Source of the DNA: Novosphingobium aerophilum
GTDB lineage: Bacteria > Pseudomonadota > Alphaproteobacteria > Sphingomonadales > Sphingomonadaceae
NCBI RefSeq assembly: GCF_014230305.1
Contig: NZ_JACLAU010000008.1
Coordinates: 62,001 to 126,000, forward strand
DNA: 64,000 nt
Direction of reading: 5' to 3'
The notes under the pieces are model-generated. The model had not been told where the DNA came from and ran no database searches. It was given only the letters and a program-made list of their open reading frames with translations. The translations under genes were made by a program, and so were the position numbers. Of the stretch, positions 1 through 8,216 are shown in pieces; the stretch's first letter is position 1; each line of letters begins with the position of its first letter.

Positions 1-41
1 AGCGTGCCGCTCAGCGAAACGGAGGCAATGGCGTTGGTCAC
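1..41 (-). CDS. Start of a TIM-barrel sugar isomerase/dehydratase-like gene (partial, runs off left edge)
   Basis: A GTG codon at 41, read leftward, opens a frame starting MTNAIASVSLSGTL that is still open at the window edge. A GGAGA Shine-Dalgarno sequence lies five bases upstream. The short N-terminus resembles the first beta strand of xylose-isomerase-like TIM-barrel proteins, a group that includes dehydroshikimate dehydratases and sugar phosphate isomerases. It would begin about 40 bp after the carboxylesterase stop codon and probably shares its operon. Only 13 complete codons are visible, so the family call is tentative. Confidence 0.4.
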   Translation of the reverse strand, partial: MTNAIASVSLSGT

Positions 42-81
42 GTCGGTCTCCAGCAGGCGGTCGGCGGCACGCCGCCAGGGA

Positions 82-1734
82 TCAGTCGCGCGGGGTGGTC
101 GGTCGCGGCGCGGGGCCGCCAGCCGGCTTGTGTGCGGCCAGCCAGGCCTGTCCCGTCACGTTGAGCGGCTTCACCGAAACGCTGTCGCCCAGCCACAACA
201 GCGTATCGTTCTTTGCGGTCCAGGGCTTCCACGGCATGGCCGCCGTGTCCGGGCTGCCGGTCTCGGCCATGGCGATCAGGGCGGTCATCATCCGGCTCGA
301 CAGGGTGCGGTCCCACTCGGTCCACTGACGGGTCTGGCGGAACATGTTGTACTTGTCCTGGGTGCCGAGCCAGTAGGGAATGTCCGCGGTGTGGTAAGCG
401 CCGACCGTCGCCGTGTCCTGATCGGCCAGCCGCACGCCCGGGACATAGGGGTGGCGGCGGGTGTACTCGTTGATCCACACCGGGACGCCGTGCCCCGCGA
501 CCTCGACCGCACAGGCACGGGCGTTCGCCGCCAGTCCGGCATCCTGCGCAGCGCGGCGCGCGGTAGCCCGCACGTCGGCATCGGTCTTGACCGGGTAGAG
601 CTTGAGGAAGGCCGGGGCATCGGCCCCGAACAGTTGCCCGGCCGCGGCATTGTAGTCGGCCACGGTGCTGGCCCCGGTCAGTGCTCCGAAGCCGAACGAC
701 AGGTCATCCTCGTTGAAGCCGGCGATCATCGGCACCTTGGCGAAGTTTCCCGCGGCGACCGCCTCTGCGGCCTGCTGGGGCAGGACCCGTCCGTCGATGA
801 TCGGTCCGGAGATGCGCACGCCGCTGACCGACAGGCCAAGCTGGGTTTCGGACTGCACAGCGAGGATGCGGTCGGCCGGCACATTGCGCAGCGCCGCCAG
901 GTTCTTCGCGCCGAGCCGTTCCTGCAGTGCCAACCCGACCTTCTCGGCATCGGCCAGCGTGGCCTTGGGCGCGCGCAGGTTGCACCCGCTCGACATCACC
1001 GCAGCGCGGAACAGCCCGCGTGCCGCCGGGGACAGGATCTGCGCGGCGACCGATCCGGCCCCGGCCGATTGCCCCATGATCAGCACCTTGTCGGGATCGC
1101 CGCCGAAGGCCGCAATGTTGTCGCGAATCCAGCGCAGCGCCAGGGTCTGGTCCATCAGCCCATAGTTGCCCGAGGCCCCGCCCTGCTCGGCGGTCAGTTC
1201 GGGGTGGGCAAGGAAACCCATCGCCCCGACACGGTAGTTGAAGTTGACGAAGACCGCGCCGGCCTTGGCCATGGCCTCGCCATCGTAGTTGGCCATGCCG
1301 GACGAACCGATGGTGAAACCGCCGCCATAGATGAACACCACCACCGGCCGCTTGGCCCCGGCCTTGACCCCGGGCGGCGCCCAGATGTTCATGGTCAGGC
1401 AGTCCTCGCCGGTCGCCTCTTCCCCGAAATAGTGGTTGATGTCGTGCGGGCGGAGCACCTGGATGCAGGCCGGCCCCTTGCGATCGGCGTTGAACACCCC
1501 CGACCAGGCCGACGGCTGCGGCGGCGCCCAGCGCAGATCGCCGACCGGCGGCTTGGCGAAGGGGATGCCCAGCCAGGCGCTGACCCCGGATGGCAGAGCC
1601 GTTCCGGCAACCTGGCCGCTGCTGGTCTGAACCGGCCCGGACATCAACGCGTGCATCGACTTGTCGCTCTGCGCCGCGGCCATCGAACCGACCAGCGCCA
1701 CCCCGACCGCCACTCCCAGGATCTTCGGATTCAT
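82..1734 (-). CDS. Secreted type-B carboxylesterase
   Basis: This 550-residue alpha/beta hydrolase belongs to the carboxylesterase type B family, which cleaves carboxylic esters. The chosen ATG at 1734 follows a GGGAGAAA ribosome site and opens a hydrophobic signal peptide (about residues 4-21, ending AAAQ). An in-frame ATG 60 bases upstream would add a non-hydrophobic leader. The nucleophile serine is in GQSAGAG (about S223), the oxyanion-hole strand is in IYGGGF, and the acid and histidine are likely in GFNEDD and GAYHTAD. The protein is probably periplasmic. It lies divergent from an Lrp-type regulator and upstream of the partial isomerase gene. Substrate is not evident; a plant or aromatic ester would fit the neighbourhood. 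Confidence 0.9.
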   Translation of the reverse strand: MNPKILGVAVGVALVGSMAAAQSDKSMHALMSGPVQTSSGQVAGTALPSGVSAWLGIPFAKPPVGDLRWAPPQPSAWSGVFNADRKGPACIQVLRPHDINHYFGEEATGEDCLTMNIWAPPGVKAGAKRPVVVFIYGGGFTIGSSGMANYDGEAMAKAGAVFVNFNYRVGAMGFLAHPELTAEQGGASGNYGLMDQTLALRWIRDNIAAFGGDPDKVLIMGQSAGAGSVAAQILSPAARGLFRAAVMSSGCNLRAPKATLADAEKVGLALQERLGAKNLAALRNVPADRILAVQSETQLGLSVSGVRISGPIIDGRVLPQQAAEAVAAGNFAKVPMIAGFNEDDLSFGFGALTGASTVADYNAAAGQLFGADAPAFLKLYPVKTDADVRATARRAAQDAGLAANARACAVEVAGHGVPVWINEYTRRHPYVPGVRLADQDTATVGAYHTADIPYWLGTQDKYNMFRQTRQWTEWDRTLSSRMMTALIAMAETGSPDTAAMPWKPWTAKNDTLLWLGDSVSVKPLNVTGQAWLAAHKPAGGPAPRPTTPRD

Positions 1735-1826
1735 GGCTATTTCTCCCGAACACGGGCTCCATCCGCTGCGGCGGAACGGTCCCTTTTGCCGCAAGGCATA
1801 CGCCGTTTGATCGCAAAGGCAATATC

Positions 1827-1844
1827 ATGAACTAAATGGTTCAT
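1827..1844. promoter_or_regulatory. Perfect inverted repeat in the carboxylesterase/Lrp intergenic region
   Basis: The sequence ATGAAC-TAAATG-GTTCAT has perfect 6-bp arms around a 6-bp spacer. It sits 93 bp upstream of the carboxylesterase start and 165 bp upstream of the Lrp-type gene, in a locally AT-rich patch. This is the geometry of a dimeric regulator operator. Which protein binds it is not known; the adjacent Lrp-type regulator is the obvious candidate. Confidence 0.45.
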
Positions 1845-2009
1845 ACACATTTTGGCAAGGCCGGTGGTCGGTCCCGGCCCAGGGGCAGGCGGCCACTGGA
1901 GCCATCGTGCCGGACGGGACCGGGTCTGGCCTTGACCACAATTCGATGCCATCCCCGGCCGACGGACCGCCGTGCCGGTTCCGGCCTGGTGCCCCGAGGA
2001 GAATGCGTC

Positions 2010-2474
2010 TTGCCCCATCGCAGCTCAGCCACGGTCGATCTCGACGATTTCGATCGCAAGATCATTGCCGCGCTGAGGCGGGACGGCCGCATGCCGGTCA
2101 CCGCCCTGGCCGAGCAGGTCGGCCTCTCCAAGACCCCCTGCCAGGTGCGGCTCAAGCGTCTGGTCGACAGCGGCGTGATCCGCGGCTTCACCGCCCTGAT
2201 CGACGGGGCCAAGATCGGGCTGGACCATATCGCCTTCACCGAGGTCAAACTGTCCGACACCCGCGACCAGGCGCTGCAGGAATTCAATGCGGCGGTTCAC
2301 CGGATCCCCGAAATCGAGGAGTGCCACATGATCGCGAGCAGCTTCGACTATCTGCTCAAGGTGCGGACCTCCGACATCAGGAAGTACCGGTCGGTGCTGG
2401 GCGAGAAGATCAGCGCCCTTCCCCATGTCGCCCAGACATCGACCTTCGTCGCGATGGAAACGGTCAAGGACTGA
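2010..2474 (+). CDS. Lrp/AsnC family transcriptional regulator
   Basis: About 154 residues, the usual length for the family. The N-terminal helix-turn-helix (about residues 8-60, with DFDRKIIAALRRDGR and LAEQVGLSKTPCQVR) is followed by the alpha/beta RAM effector domain. The start is taken as TTG at 2010, because GAGGAGA lies seven bases upstream and the HTH begins directly after it. An upstream ATG at 1836 would add 58 unconserved residues and overlap the palindrome. It is divergent from the carboxylesterase gene and convergent with the LacI regulator. Proteins of this type sense amino acids or other small carboxylates; the ligand cannot be told from sequence. Confidence 0.85.
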   Translation: MPHRSSATVDLDDFDRKIIAALRRDGRMPVTALAEQVGLSKTPCQVRLKRLVDSGVIRGFTALIDGAKIGLDHIAFTEVKLSDTRDQALQEFNAAVHRIPEIEECHMIASSFDYLLKVRTSDIRKYRSVLGEKISALPHVAQTSTFVAMETVKD

Positions 2475-2504
2475 ACGGTTCGGAGCAAGGCGAGCTCCGG
2501 CCAA

Positions 2505-3515
2505 TCAGGCCGCGACCACCGACGATCCCCGCACCACCAGCTCATGGGGCAGCACCACCTGCCGTTCGGACAGACCACGCTGGTGCAGCTCGGCATCCAT
2601 CATCCGCATGGCGGTTTCCCCGATGCCCGCGGTGGGCTGGCGGATCGTGGTCAGCGGCGGCGTGGCGAAGGCTCCGAAGCGCAGATCGTCGAAGCCGACC
2701 ACGGCCAGCTCGCCCGGCACCGACAGCCCGGCGGTGACCGCGGCGCGGATGGCCCCGATCGCCATCTCGTCATTGGCGCAGAACACCGCGTCGGGCCGCC
2801 GGGGTCCGCTCAGCAGGCGTTGCATGCCTTCATGCCCCGATTCGACCGAGAAGTTGCCCTCGACGACCGCCTCTTCGTCGGCGGTCATGCCCGCCCGCTG
2901 CAGGGCCGCGCGAAATCCGGCCAGGCGATCCATCGCCAGCGGGTTGGCCAACGGGCCGGTGATCGTCGCGATCCGCTGCCGGCCGGTCCGGATCAGATGG
3001 TCGGCAGCAGCCTCGGCGGCGGCGGCATTGTCGATCGTCACGCTGGGACAGTCGAGCCCGTCATACCGTTCGCAGGCCAGCACCAGCGGGATGGGTACCG
3101 GGCGACCGGCTTCGAAGGCGGACCGGACCGGCGTGGGAAGCAGCGAGCCGAGCAGGATCAACCCATCGGCGAGCCGCGCCGTGACCATGTCGGCATAGTG
3201 GTCGAGCCGCTCCTGCCTGCCCTGGGTTTCGCCGATGAGCACACGGTAGCCCAGCTCATGCGCGACGTTCTCGATGCTCTGGATGATCCCCGAGAAGAAC
3301 GGGTTGTCGATCGCGGGCACGATCACGATGATCGCCTCGGCCCGCGGCCGGCGCAGTTGCTGCGCGATCGCGTTGGGCACATAGCTCAGTTCGGCGATTG
3401 CGGCATGGACCCGGTCACGCTTGTCCCGCCGGACCGCCTCGGGTTCGCGCAGGGTGCGCGACACGGTGGTCACCGAGACCCCGGCGTGGCGAGCGATATC
3501 CCGGATGGTCGTCAC
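2505..3515 (-). CDS. LacI family transcriptional regulator
   Basis: About 336 residues. It has an N-terminal LacI HTH (TIRDIARHAGVSVTTVSRTL, residues 3-22) followed by the hinge and a periplasmic-binding-protein-like sugar sensor domain. The start is taken as GTG at 3515, which puts the HTH at the very N-terminus as usual, with AAGGGTAAG upstream. The longer reading frame adds 36 non-conserved residues. It begins 20 bp after the stop of the GMC flavoprotein gene on the same strand, so it is probably the last gene of that operon and controls it. Family members usually repress sugar genes until a sugar or derivative binds. Confidence 0.9.
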   Translation of the reverse strand: MTTIRDIARHAGVSVTTVSRTLREPEAVRRDKRDRVHAAIAELSYVPNAIAQQLRRPRAEAIIVIVPAIDNPFFSGIIQSIENVAHELGYRVLIGETQGRQERLDHYADMVTARLADGLILLGSLLPTPVRSAFEAGRPVPIPLVLACERYDGLDCPSVTIDNAAAAEAAADHLIRTGRQRIATITGPLANPLAMDRLAGFRAALQRAGMTADEEAVVEGNFSVESGHEGMQRLLSGPRRPDAVFCANDEMAIGAIRAAVTAGLSVPGELAVVGFDDLRFGAFATPPLTTIRQPTAGIGETAMRMMDAELHQRGLSERQVVLPHELVVRGSSVVAA

Positions 3516-3535
3516 GACGGCCTGCTTACCCTTGG

Positions 3536-5221
3536 TCAGATGGCGCCGGCCTTCAGGAATTCGACGGCGTGGTGAGCCGCGCGGGCCGACATGGCCATAT
3601 AGGTCAGCGACGGATTCTGGCAACCGCTCGAGGCCATCGCGGCGCCGTCGGTGATGAACAGGTTGGGCACCTCGTGCGCCTGGTTGAACCGGTTGAGCAC
3701 GCTGGTCCGGGGATCATGGCCCATGCGGGCCGTGCCCATCTCGTGAATGCCGAGCCCCGGCGGGTTGAGCCGCCCGATCTCGCGGACGATGCGCCCGCCC
3801 GCCGCCAGCACCATGGCCTTGGCGTCCTCCAGCATGCGGCGGCCCAGTTCGCGATCGTTGTCGCCGTGGTGGCAGTCGATCACCAGTTGCGGCAGGCCCC
3901 ATTGGTCGGTCTTGGTGGGGTGCAGGGTCACCCGGTTGTCCGGGTTGGGCAGCATTTCGCCGAAGCCCGCGAGCCCGACCACCCAGGGGCCAGGGTGGCG
4001 CACCTGGTCCTTCAGCTCGGCCCCGACCGCCGGCTTGGCAGCGGCCACCCCGCGCCAGCCCTGGCGCATGACCCGGCCCTGGAACCCGTAGCCGCGCAGG
4101 TAGGGCTCGGTCTGGCCATCGAGGTTGCGATAGCGCGGGATGTAGATGCCGTTCGGGCGGCGGCCCCGATGGTAGGTCTCCGGGCCATCCATGATCGCCT
4201 GGACGGCCGGGCCATAGACATGGTCCATCAGGTTGCGGCCGACCTGGTCCGATCCGTTCGCCAGCCCGCGCGGGTGCGCGGCCGAGGCGGAATGGAGCAG
4301 GATCTGGGCGGTGCCGATGGTCGAGGCGCAGAGGAAGACCACCTTCGCCTGGTAGGTTGTCGCCGCCCGGGTGTGCTGGTCGATCACCCGCACCCCGGTG
4401 GCCTTGCCGGTCGCCGGGTCGGTGACGATCGAATGGGCGATGGCATCGGTGACGATCGTCAGGTTGCCGGTGCGCTCGGCGGCCGGGAGCGAGGACGACA
4501 GGCTGGAGTGATAGGCCCCGTAGGAGCAGCCGCGCTCGCACAGCGAACGGTACTGGCAGGGCGCCCGGCCCAGCTCGGTGTGCTGGGGCTGCGCCTGGGT
4601 GAGATGGGCGCAGCGCCCCATGATCACCCTGCGCCCGGCAAACTGCCGCTCGACCGCGGCCTTGAACAGCTTTTCGCCGTCGGTCATCGGCATGGCGGGG
4701 AGGAACTGCCCGTCGGGCAATTGCGGCAAGCCCTCGTTTTCGCCCGAAACCCCGATGAAGCTTTCCACCTTGTCGTACCACGGAGCCAGGTCGGCATAGC
4801 GGATCGGCCAGTCGATGCCATGCCCGTCCCGGGCGTTCGCGGTCAGATCCATCTCGGACAGACGATAGGTCTGGCGGCCCCACATGATCGACCGCCCGCC
4901 CAGATGATAGCCGCGGATCCAGCTGAACGGCTTGTCCGCCGGCGTGTCATAGGGATGCTGGCTGTCCTTCACCCAGTATTGCTGGGTGGCGCTGTTCACC
5001 GCATAGCACTGACGCTGGATCGGATAGTCGCGGGCCAGCTCCTCCTCCGGAATGCTGCCGGCGTTGGGCAGTTCCCAGGGCTGGAGCCCATCGGTGTAGG
5101 AGGCGCCGTGCTCGAGCTTGCGGCCCCGTTCGATCACCAGTGTTTTCAGGCCGCGCTCGCACAGTTCCTTGGCGGCCATCCCGCCGCTCATCCCCGAGCC
5201 GATGACGATCGCATCGAACAT
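3536..5221 (-). CDS. GMC family flavoprotein dehydrogenase (gluconate/glucoside dehydrogenase-like large subunit)
   Basis: About 561 residues. The N-terminal FAD-binding Rossmann motif is GSGMSGG (residues 8-14), and the C-terminal GMC signature contains HEMGTARMG and CQNPSLT. It lacks its own signal peptide. The preceding gene encodes a Tat-signal subunit-3-like protein, so export as a folded heterodimer by hitch-hiking is likely. Start ATG at 5221 follows AAGGAG. Relatives are the large subunits of gluconate 2-dehydrogenase and of glucoside 3-dehydrogenase. The adjacent isomerase and permease favour oxidation of a sugar or glycoside ring, but the substrate is inferred. The gene begins 50 bp after its partner and ends 20 bp before the LacI gene. 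Confidence 0.88.
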   Translation of the reverse strand: MFDAIVIGSGMSGGMAAKELCERGLKTLVIERGRKLEHGASYTDGLQPWELPNAGSIPEEELARDYPIQRQCYAVNSATQQYWVKDSQHPYDTPADKPFSWIRGYHLGGRSIMWGRQTYRLSEMDLTANARDGHGIDWPIRYADLAPWYDKVESFIGVSGENEGLPQLPDGQFLPAMPMTDGEKLFKAAVERQFAGRRVIMGRCAHLTQAQPQHTELGRAPCQYRSLCERGCSYGAYHSSLSSSLPAAERTGNLTIVTDAIAHSIVTDPATGKATGVRVIDQHTRAATTYQAKVVFLCASTIGTAQILLHSASAAHPRGLANGSDQVGRNLMDHVYGPAVQAIMDGPETYHRGRRPNGIYIPRYRNLDGQTEPYLRGYGFQGRVMRQGWRGVAAAKPAVGAELKDQVRHPGPWVVGLAGFGEMLPNPDNRVTLHPTKTDQWGLPQLVIDCHHGDNDRELGRRMLEDAKAMVLAAGGRIVREIGRLNPPGLGIHEMGTARMGHDPRTSVLNRFNQAHEVPNLFITDGAAMASSGCQNPSLTYMAMSARAAHHAVEFLKAGAI

Positions 5222-5271
5222 GGCAGTCTCCTTGATCGACCTGGCCCGGCCGAATGGTGCTGGCGTCCCGG

Positions 5272-5811
5272 TCAGGCTCCGGCCCAGGCGCGGGTCTGGG
5301 CGGTGAGCGGGATCGATGGCTCCCACGCCCCCGGCGCATGCTCGTAGCGCAGCTCCTGCGTGGCCCCCGGCTCGCTCAGGTAGTAGAGCGCGACCAGCAG
5401 GTCCCTGGTCATCGTGTAGTCGGCATCGCGGCCTAGGCGCTCGGCGTCATAGGCCGCCAGCACCGTCTTGCGCCGAGCCGGTGTGAGCCCGACAAAGGCT
5501 GCCCCGGTCTCGCTGGTCGCCTGCGCGTCGATCGCTCGCAGCACACCGAGGCAACCGGCCCGGCGCGCCGGACCGGCCCAGTCGCGCAGCAGGGCCTCGA
5601 AGGTTTGCGGAACGCCCGCGTCCACCGCGCCCGGGGTATCGGTCCGGGGGAGCAGCGTGTCGGCCACGGCCGTGACCAGGTCCCGCGTGGTCCGATCGAA
5701 CAGGGAGGGCCCGGCGGCGGCCGCTGCGCCGAGCGCAGGGCCGGGTAAGGCCGCCGCCCCGATCAGCACCGCGACGGCATCCAGCAGGCTACGGCGATCC
5801 AGCGGCATCAT
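5272..5811 (-). CDS. Gluconate 2-dehydrogenase subunit 3-like protein with Tat signal
   Basis: About 179 residues. The twin-arginine leader (DRRSLL, then a hydrophobic stretch ending PALGA) precedes the subunit-3 fold with LFDRTTRDLVTAVADTLLP. Such small subunits pair with GMC flavoproteins and carry them through the Tat pathway to the periplasm. The start is placed at ATG 5811, with GGAGAAGG upstream; a second ATG follows at once. It is the first gene of a three-gene operon with the GMC enzyme and the LacI regulator, and is divergent from the MFS permease gene. Confidence 0.85.
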   Translation of the reverse strand: MMPLDRRSLLDAVAVLIGAAALPGPALGAAAAAGPSLFDRTTRDLVTAVADTLLPRTDTPGAVDAGVPQTFEALLRDWAGPARRAGCLGVLRAIDAQATSETGAAFVGLTPARRKTVLAAYDAERLGRDADYTMTRDLLVALYYLSEPGATQELRYEHAPGAWEPSIPLTAQTRAWAGA

Positions 5812-5873
5812 CGGCCCTTCTCCTCTGCCGGCCTGACCTGTGCCAGCCTGACCCAGCCGATAGCACTCCGGCA

Positions 5874-5907
5874 TTTGCGGCCGGCCTTTGCGGCCGGCTT
5901 TTGCGGC
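5874..5907. repeat. Short direct repeat, 13-bp period
   Basis: TTTGCGGCCGGC occurs at 5874-5885 and again at 5887-5898, followed by a partial third copy TTTGCGGC at 5900-5907. The repeats lie between the divergent starts of the subunit-3-like gene and the MFS permease. They could be replication slippage or part of a regulatory region. Confidence 0.6.
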
Positions 5908-5929
5908 TTGACCGGTCGGGACCGGTTCT

Positions 5930-5941
5930 GGCAACGTTTTC
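5930..5941. promoter_or_regulatory. Possible LacI-family operator
   Basis: GGCAACGTTTTC is an imperfect palindrome with the central CG (AACGTT core) typical of LacI-family sites; four of six half-site positions are symmetric. It lies 27 bp upstream of the permease start and 119 bp upstream of the divergent subunit-3-like gene, so one site could serve both operons. The LacI regulator encoded in the leftward operon is the natural candidate. Confidence 0.35.
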
Positions 5942-5967
5942 AAAAATACTGGGCAGAGGAGCCACCC

Positions 5968-7200
5968 TTGTCAACATCGCAGGCGCGCCGGCCGCGCACG
6001 ATCGCCCTGTTCGTCATGATGGCGCTGCAGTTGGCGATCTGGGGAGCCTGGGCGCCCAAGCTGTTTCCCTACATGGGCATGCTGGGCTTCACCCCGGGCC
6101 AGCAGGCGCTGGTCGGATCGTGCTGGGGCATCGCGTCGGTGGTCGGGATTTTCTTCTCCAACCAGTTCGCCGACCGCAACTTCGCTGCGGAACGGTTCCT
6201 GGCGGTGAGCCATCTGGTTGGCGGGCTGTGCCTGTTCGGCGCCGCCTGGGCGACGACCTTTCCCGCCTTCTTCGGCTGCTACCTGGTCTACAGCCTGGTC
6301 TATGTACCGACCCTGTCGGTTACCAACACGATCGCCTTCGCCAACCTCAGCGACGGCAAGGACTTCGGCCGGGTGCGCGCCGGGGGCACGGTCGGCTGGG
6401 TCATGGCGAGCTGGCCCTTCGTTTTCATCCTTGGCGCCCATTCCGGACCGGAGGACGTGCGCGCGATCTTCCTCGTCGCCGGGGCGATTGCGCTCGCGCT
6501 GGCGGCCTTTTCGCTCACCCTGCCGCACACCCCGCCAAACCCGGCGGGGGACGGGATCGATGCCCTGGCCTGGCGACGGGCGTTGGGTCTGTTGCGCCAG
6601 CCCTTCGTCGCGGTGCTGTTCCTGGTGACCTTCATCGATTCGGTGGTCCACAACGGCTACTTCGTGATGGCCGACGCCTTTCTGACCAACCGGGTCGGGA
6701 TCGCGGGCAACCTGTCGATGGTGGTGCTCTCGCTCGGTCAGATCGCCGAGGTGGTGACCATGCTGGTGCTCGGCTGGGTGCTCGGCCGGCTGGGCTGGCG
6801 CGTGACGATGATCGTCGGCATCCTCGGCCACGCCGCCCGGTTCCTGGCCTTCGCCTTCCTCGCCGACAGCGTCCCCGCGATCGTCGCGGTCCAGCTCCTG
6901 CACGGCATCTGCTACGCCTTCTTCTTCGCGACCGTGTACATCTTCGTCGACGAGGCCTTCCCCAAGGACGTCCGCTCGAGCGCCCAGGGCCTGTTCAACC
7001 TGCTGATCCTGGGGATCGGCAACATGGTGGCGAGTGCGCTGTTCCCGGCCCTGACCGCCGGCCTGACCGGGCCGGATGGCCAGGTCGATTACCACCGGCT
7101 GTTCCTGGTCCCGGCCGGGCTCGCCGCAGCCGGGGCGATCATCCTGGCCCTTGCTTTCCGCCCCCCCAACGCCGTTCCGGCGACACCGGAGAACGCCTGA
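5968..7200 (+). CDS. MFS permease of the nucleoside:H+ symporter (NupG-like) type
   Basis: About 410 residues with roughly twelve hydrophobic segments, an inner-membrane secondary transporter. Landmarks are the first helix (IALFVMMALQLAIWGAW) and the conserved SNQFADR loop, as in the Nuc_H_symport group. Members occur both as nucleoside transporters and as sugar permeases beside glycoside catabolic genes. The start is taken as TTG 5968, because GAGGAG lies six bases before it and the next residues lead straight into helix 1. The stop codon overlaps the start of the isomerase gene by one base (TGATG), so the two are translationally coupled. The cargo is probably the oxidised or freed sugar of this cluster. 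Confidence 0.82.
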   Translation: MSTSQARRPRTIALFVMMALQLAIWGAWAPKLFPYMGMLGFTPGQQALVGSCWGIASVVGIFFSNQFADRNFAAERFLAVSHLVGGLCLFGAAWATTFPAFFGCYLVYSLVYVPTLSVTNTIAFANLSDGKDFGRVRAGGTVGWVMASWPFVFILGAHSGPEDVRAIFLVAGAIALALAAFSLTLPHTPPNPAGDGIDALAWRRALGLLRQPFVAVLFLVTFIDSVVHNGYFVMADAFLTNRVGIAGNLSMVVLSLGQIAEVVTMLVLGWVLGRLGWRVTMIVGILGHAARFLAFAFLADSVPAIVAVQLLHGICYAFFFATVYIFVDEAFPKDVRSSAQGLFNLLILGIGNMVASALFPALTAGLTGPDGQVDYHRLFLVPAGLAAAGAIILALAFRPPNAVPATPENA

Positions 7201-8162
7201 TGAGCCCTGCATTCGATCGTCGCGGCCTGCTCGCAGGCCTGACCCTGGCCGGAGCCGCCGCTGCCGTTCCGGCCCTGGCGGCGCGGGGGACCCCGTTGCT
7301 GCGCCGGATCGGCAAGCCGCTGGGCGTGCAGCTCTATGCCCTGGGCGACGCGCCGCGCACCAACCTGCCCGGCACACTGCGCCGGCTGGCCGGCATGGGC
7401 TATCGCGATTTCGAGCTGCCCGGGTTCTACGGCCGCCCGGCGAAGGATCTGCGGGCCGACGCCGATGCGGCGGGGGTGCGGTTCGGCTCGATCCATCTCG
7501 CCTTGCCCGCACGGACGCCGCCGGGCAGCCCCTCGCTGATGAGCAGCCCCCAGGAACTGGCCGACACGCTGGGGGCGCTCGGCGTGACCCAGGCGGTCCT
7601 GCCGATGCCGCTGCTGCCCGACCGCTTGTCCTTTGCCCCGGGCGGCGATCCCCGCGCGGCCTTCGTCGCGGCGGTCGAAGCTGGCGGGCTCGACATGTGG
7701 AAGCGGCTGGCCGCGCTGCTCAACGAACGTGCCGCCGCGCTCAAGCCCTTCGGGATCGGCCTGGGTTACCACAACCACAACATGGAATTCCGCCCGCAGG
7801 GCGGGACCACCGGTTGGGACGTCCTGCTGGGCGAGCTTGACCCGCGCCTGGTCTTCATCGAGCTGGACCTGGGCTGGGCCGCCGCGGGCGGACGGGACGT
7901 CGTTGCCGAGCTGCGCCGGCTCAAGGGGCGCGTGCGGATGGTCCACGTCAAGGACATCAAGGCCAGCACCCCGACCAACTACGCGCTGCAGCAGGACCCC
8001 GCCGAAGTCGGCCAGGGCCGGCTCAACTGGCGGGCCATCCTGCCCGCCTGCGTCGCCGCCGGGGTGGAGCACTACTATGTCGAGCAGGAGCCCCCGTTCA
8101 CCCGGGACCGCTTCGCCTCGATGCAGCTCAGTGCCGATTTCCTCACCCGCTTCGTCGGCTGA
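7200..8162 (+). CDS. Tat-exported sugar phosphate isomerase/epimerase-like TIM-barrel protein
   Basis: About 320 residues. A twin-arginine leader (DRRGLLAGLTLAGAAAA) precedes a xylose-isomerase-like TIM barrel with the metal-site segments GLGYHNHNMEF, FIELDLGWA and MVHVKDIK. The export signal means it is unlikely to act on sugar phosphates. It is better viewed as a periplasmic enzyme acting on a free sugar or keto-glycoside, together with the GMC dehydrogenase encoded across the divergent promoter. It is coupled to the permease gene by a one-base stop/start overlap. Confidence 0.85.
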   Translation: MSPAFDRRGLLAGLTLAGAAAAVPALAARGTPLLRRIGKPLGVQLYALGDAPRTNLPGTLRRLAGMGYRDFELPGFYGRPAKDLRADADAAGVRFGSIHLALPARTPPGSPSLMSSPQELADTLGALGVTQAVLPMPLLPDRLSFAPGGDPRAAFVAAVEAGGLDMWKRLAALLNERAAALKPFGIGLGYHNHNMEFRPQGGTTGWDVLLGELDPRLVFIELDLGWAAAGGRDVVAELRRLKGRVRMVHVKDIKASTPTNYALQQDPAEVGQGRLNWRAILPACVAAGVEHYYVEQEPPFTRDRFASMQLSADFLTRFVG

Positions 8163-8175
8163 CCGCCCTTGGCGG
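8163..8175. terminator. Small hairpin after the isomerase stop codon
   Basis: CCGCC-CTT-GGCGG begins directly after the isomerase stop, in the 54-bp gap between convergent genes. It has no T run. It may stop transcription from the left but is weak evidence. Confidence 0.3.
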
Positions 8176-8216
8176 AATGATGGCACGGCGCCTGTGCGTG
8201 CGCATGGGGGCGGGCG

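Noticed and set aside
4..1830. Long open frame on the plus strand opposite the carboxylesterase
   Set aside because: It is the antisense of a clear esterase gene, rich in Arg, Gly and His, with no domain pattern. High GC content makes such frames common.
5901..8162. Apparent 753-residue fusion of permease and isomerase
   Set aside because: The first 433 codons are the shifted frame of the MFS gene. The isomerase begins at 7200 with its own Tat leader.
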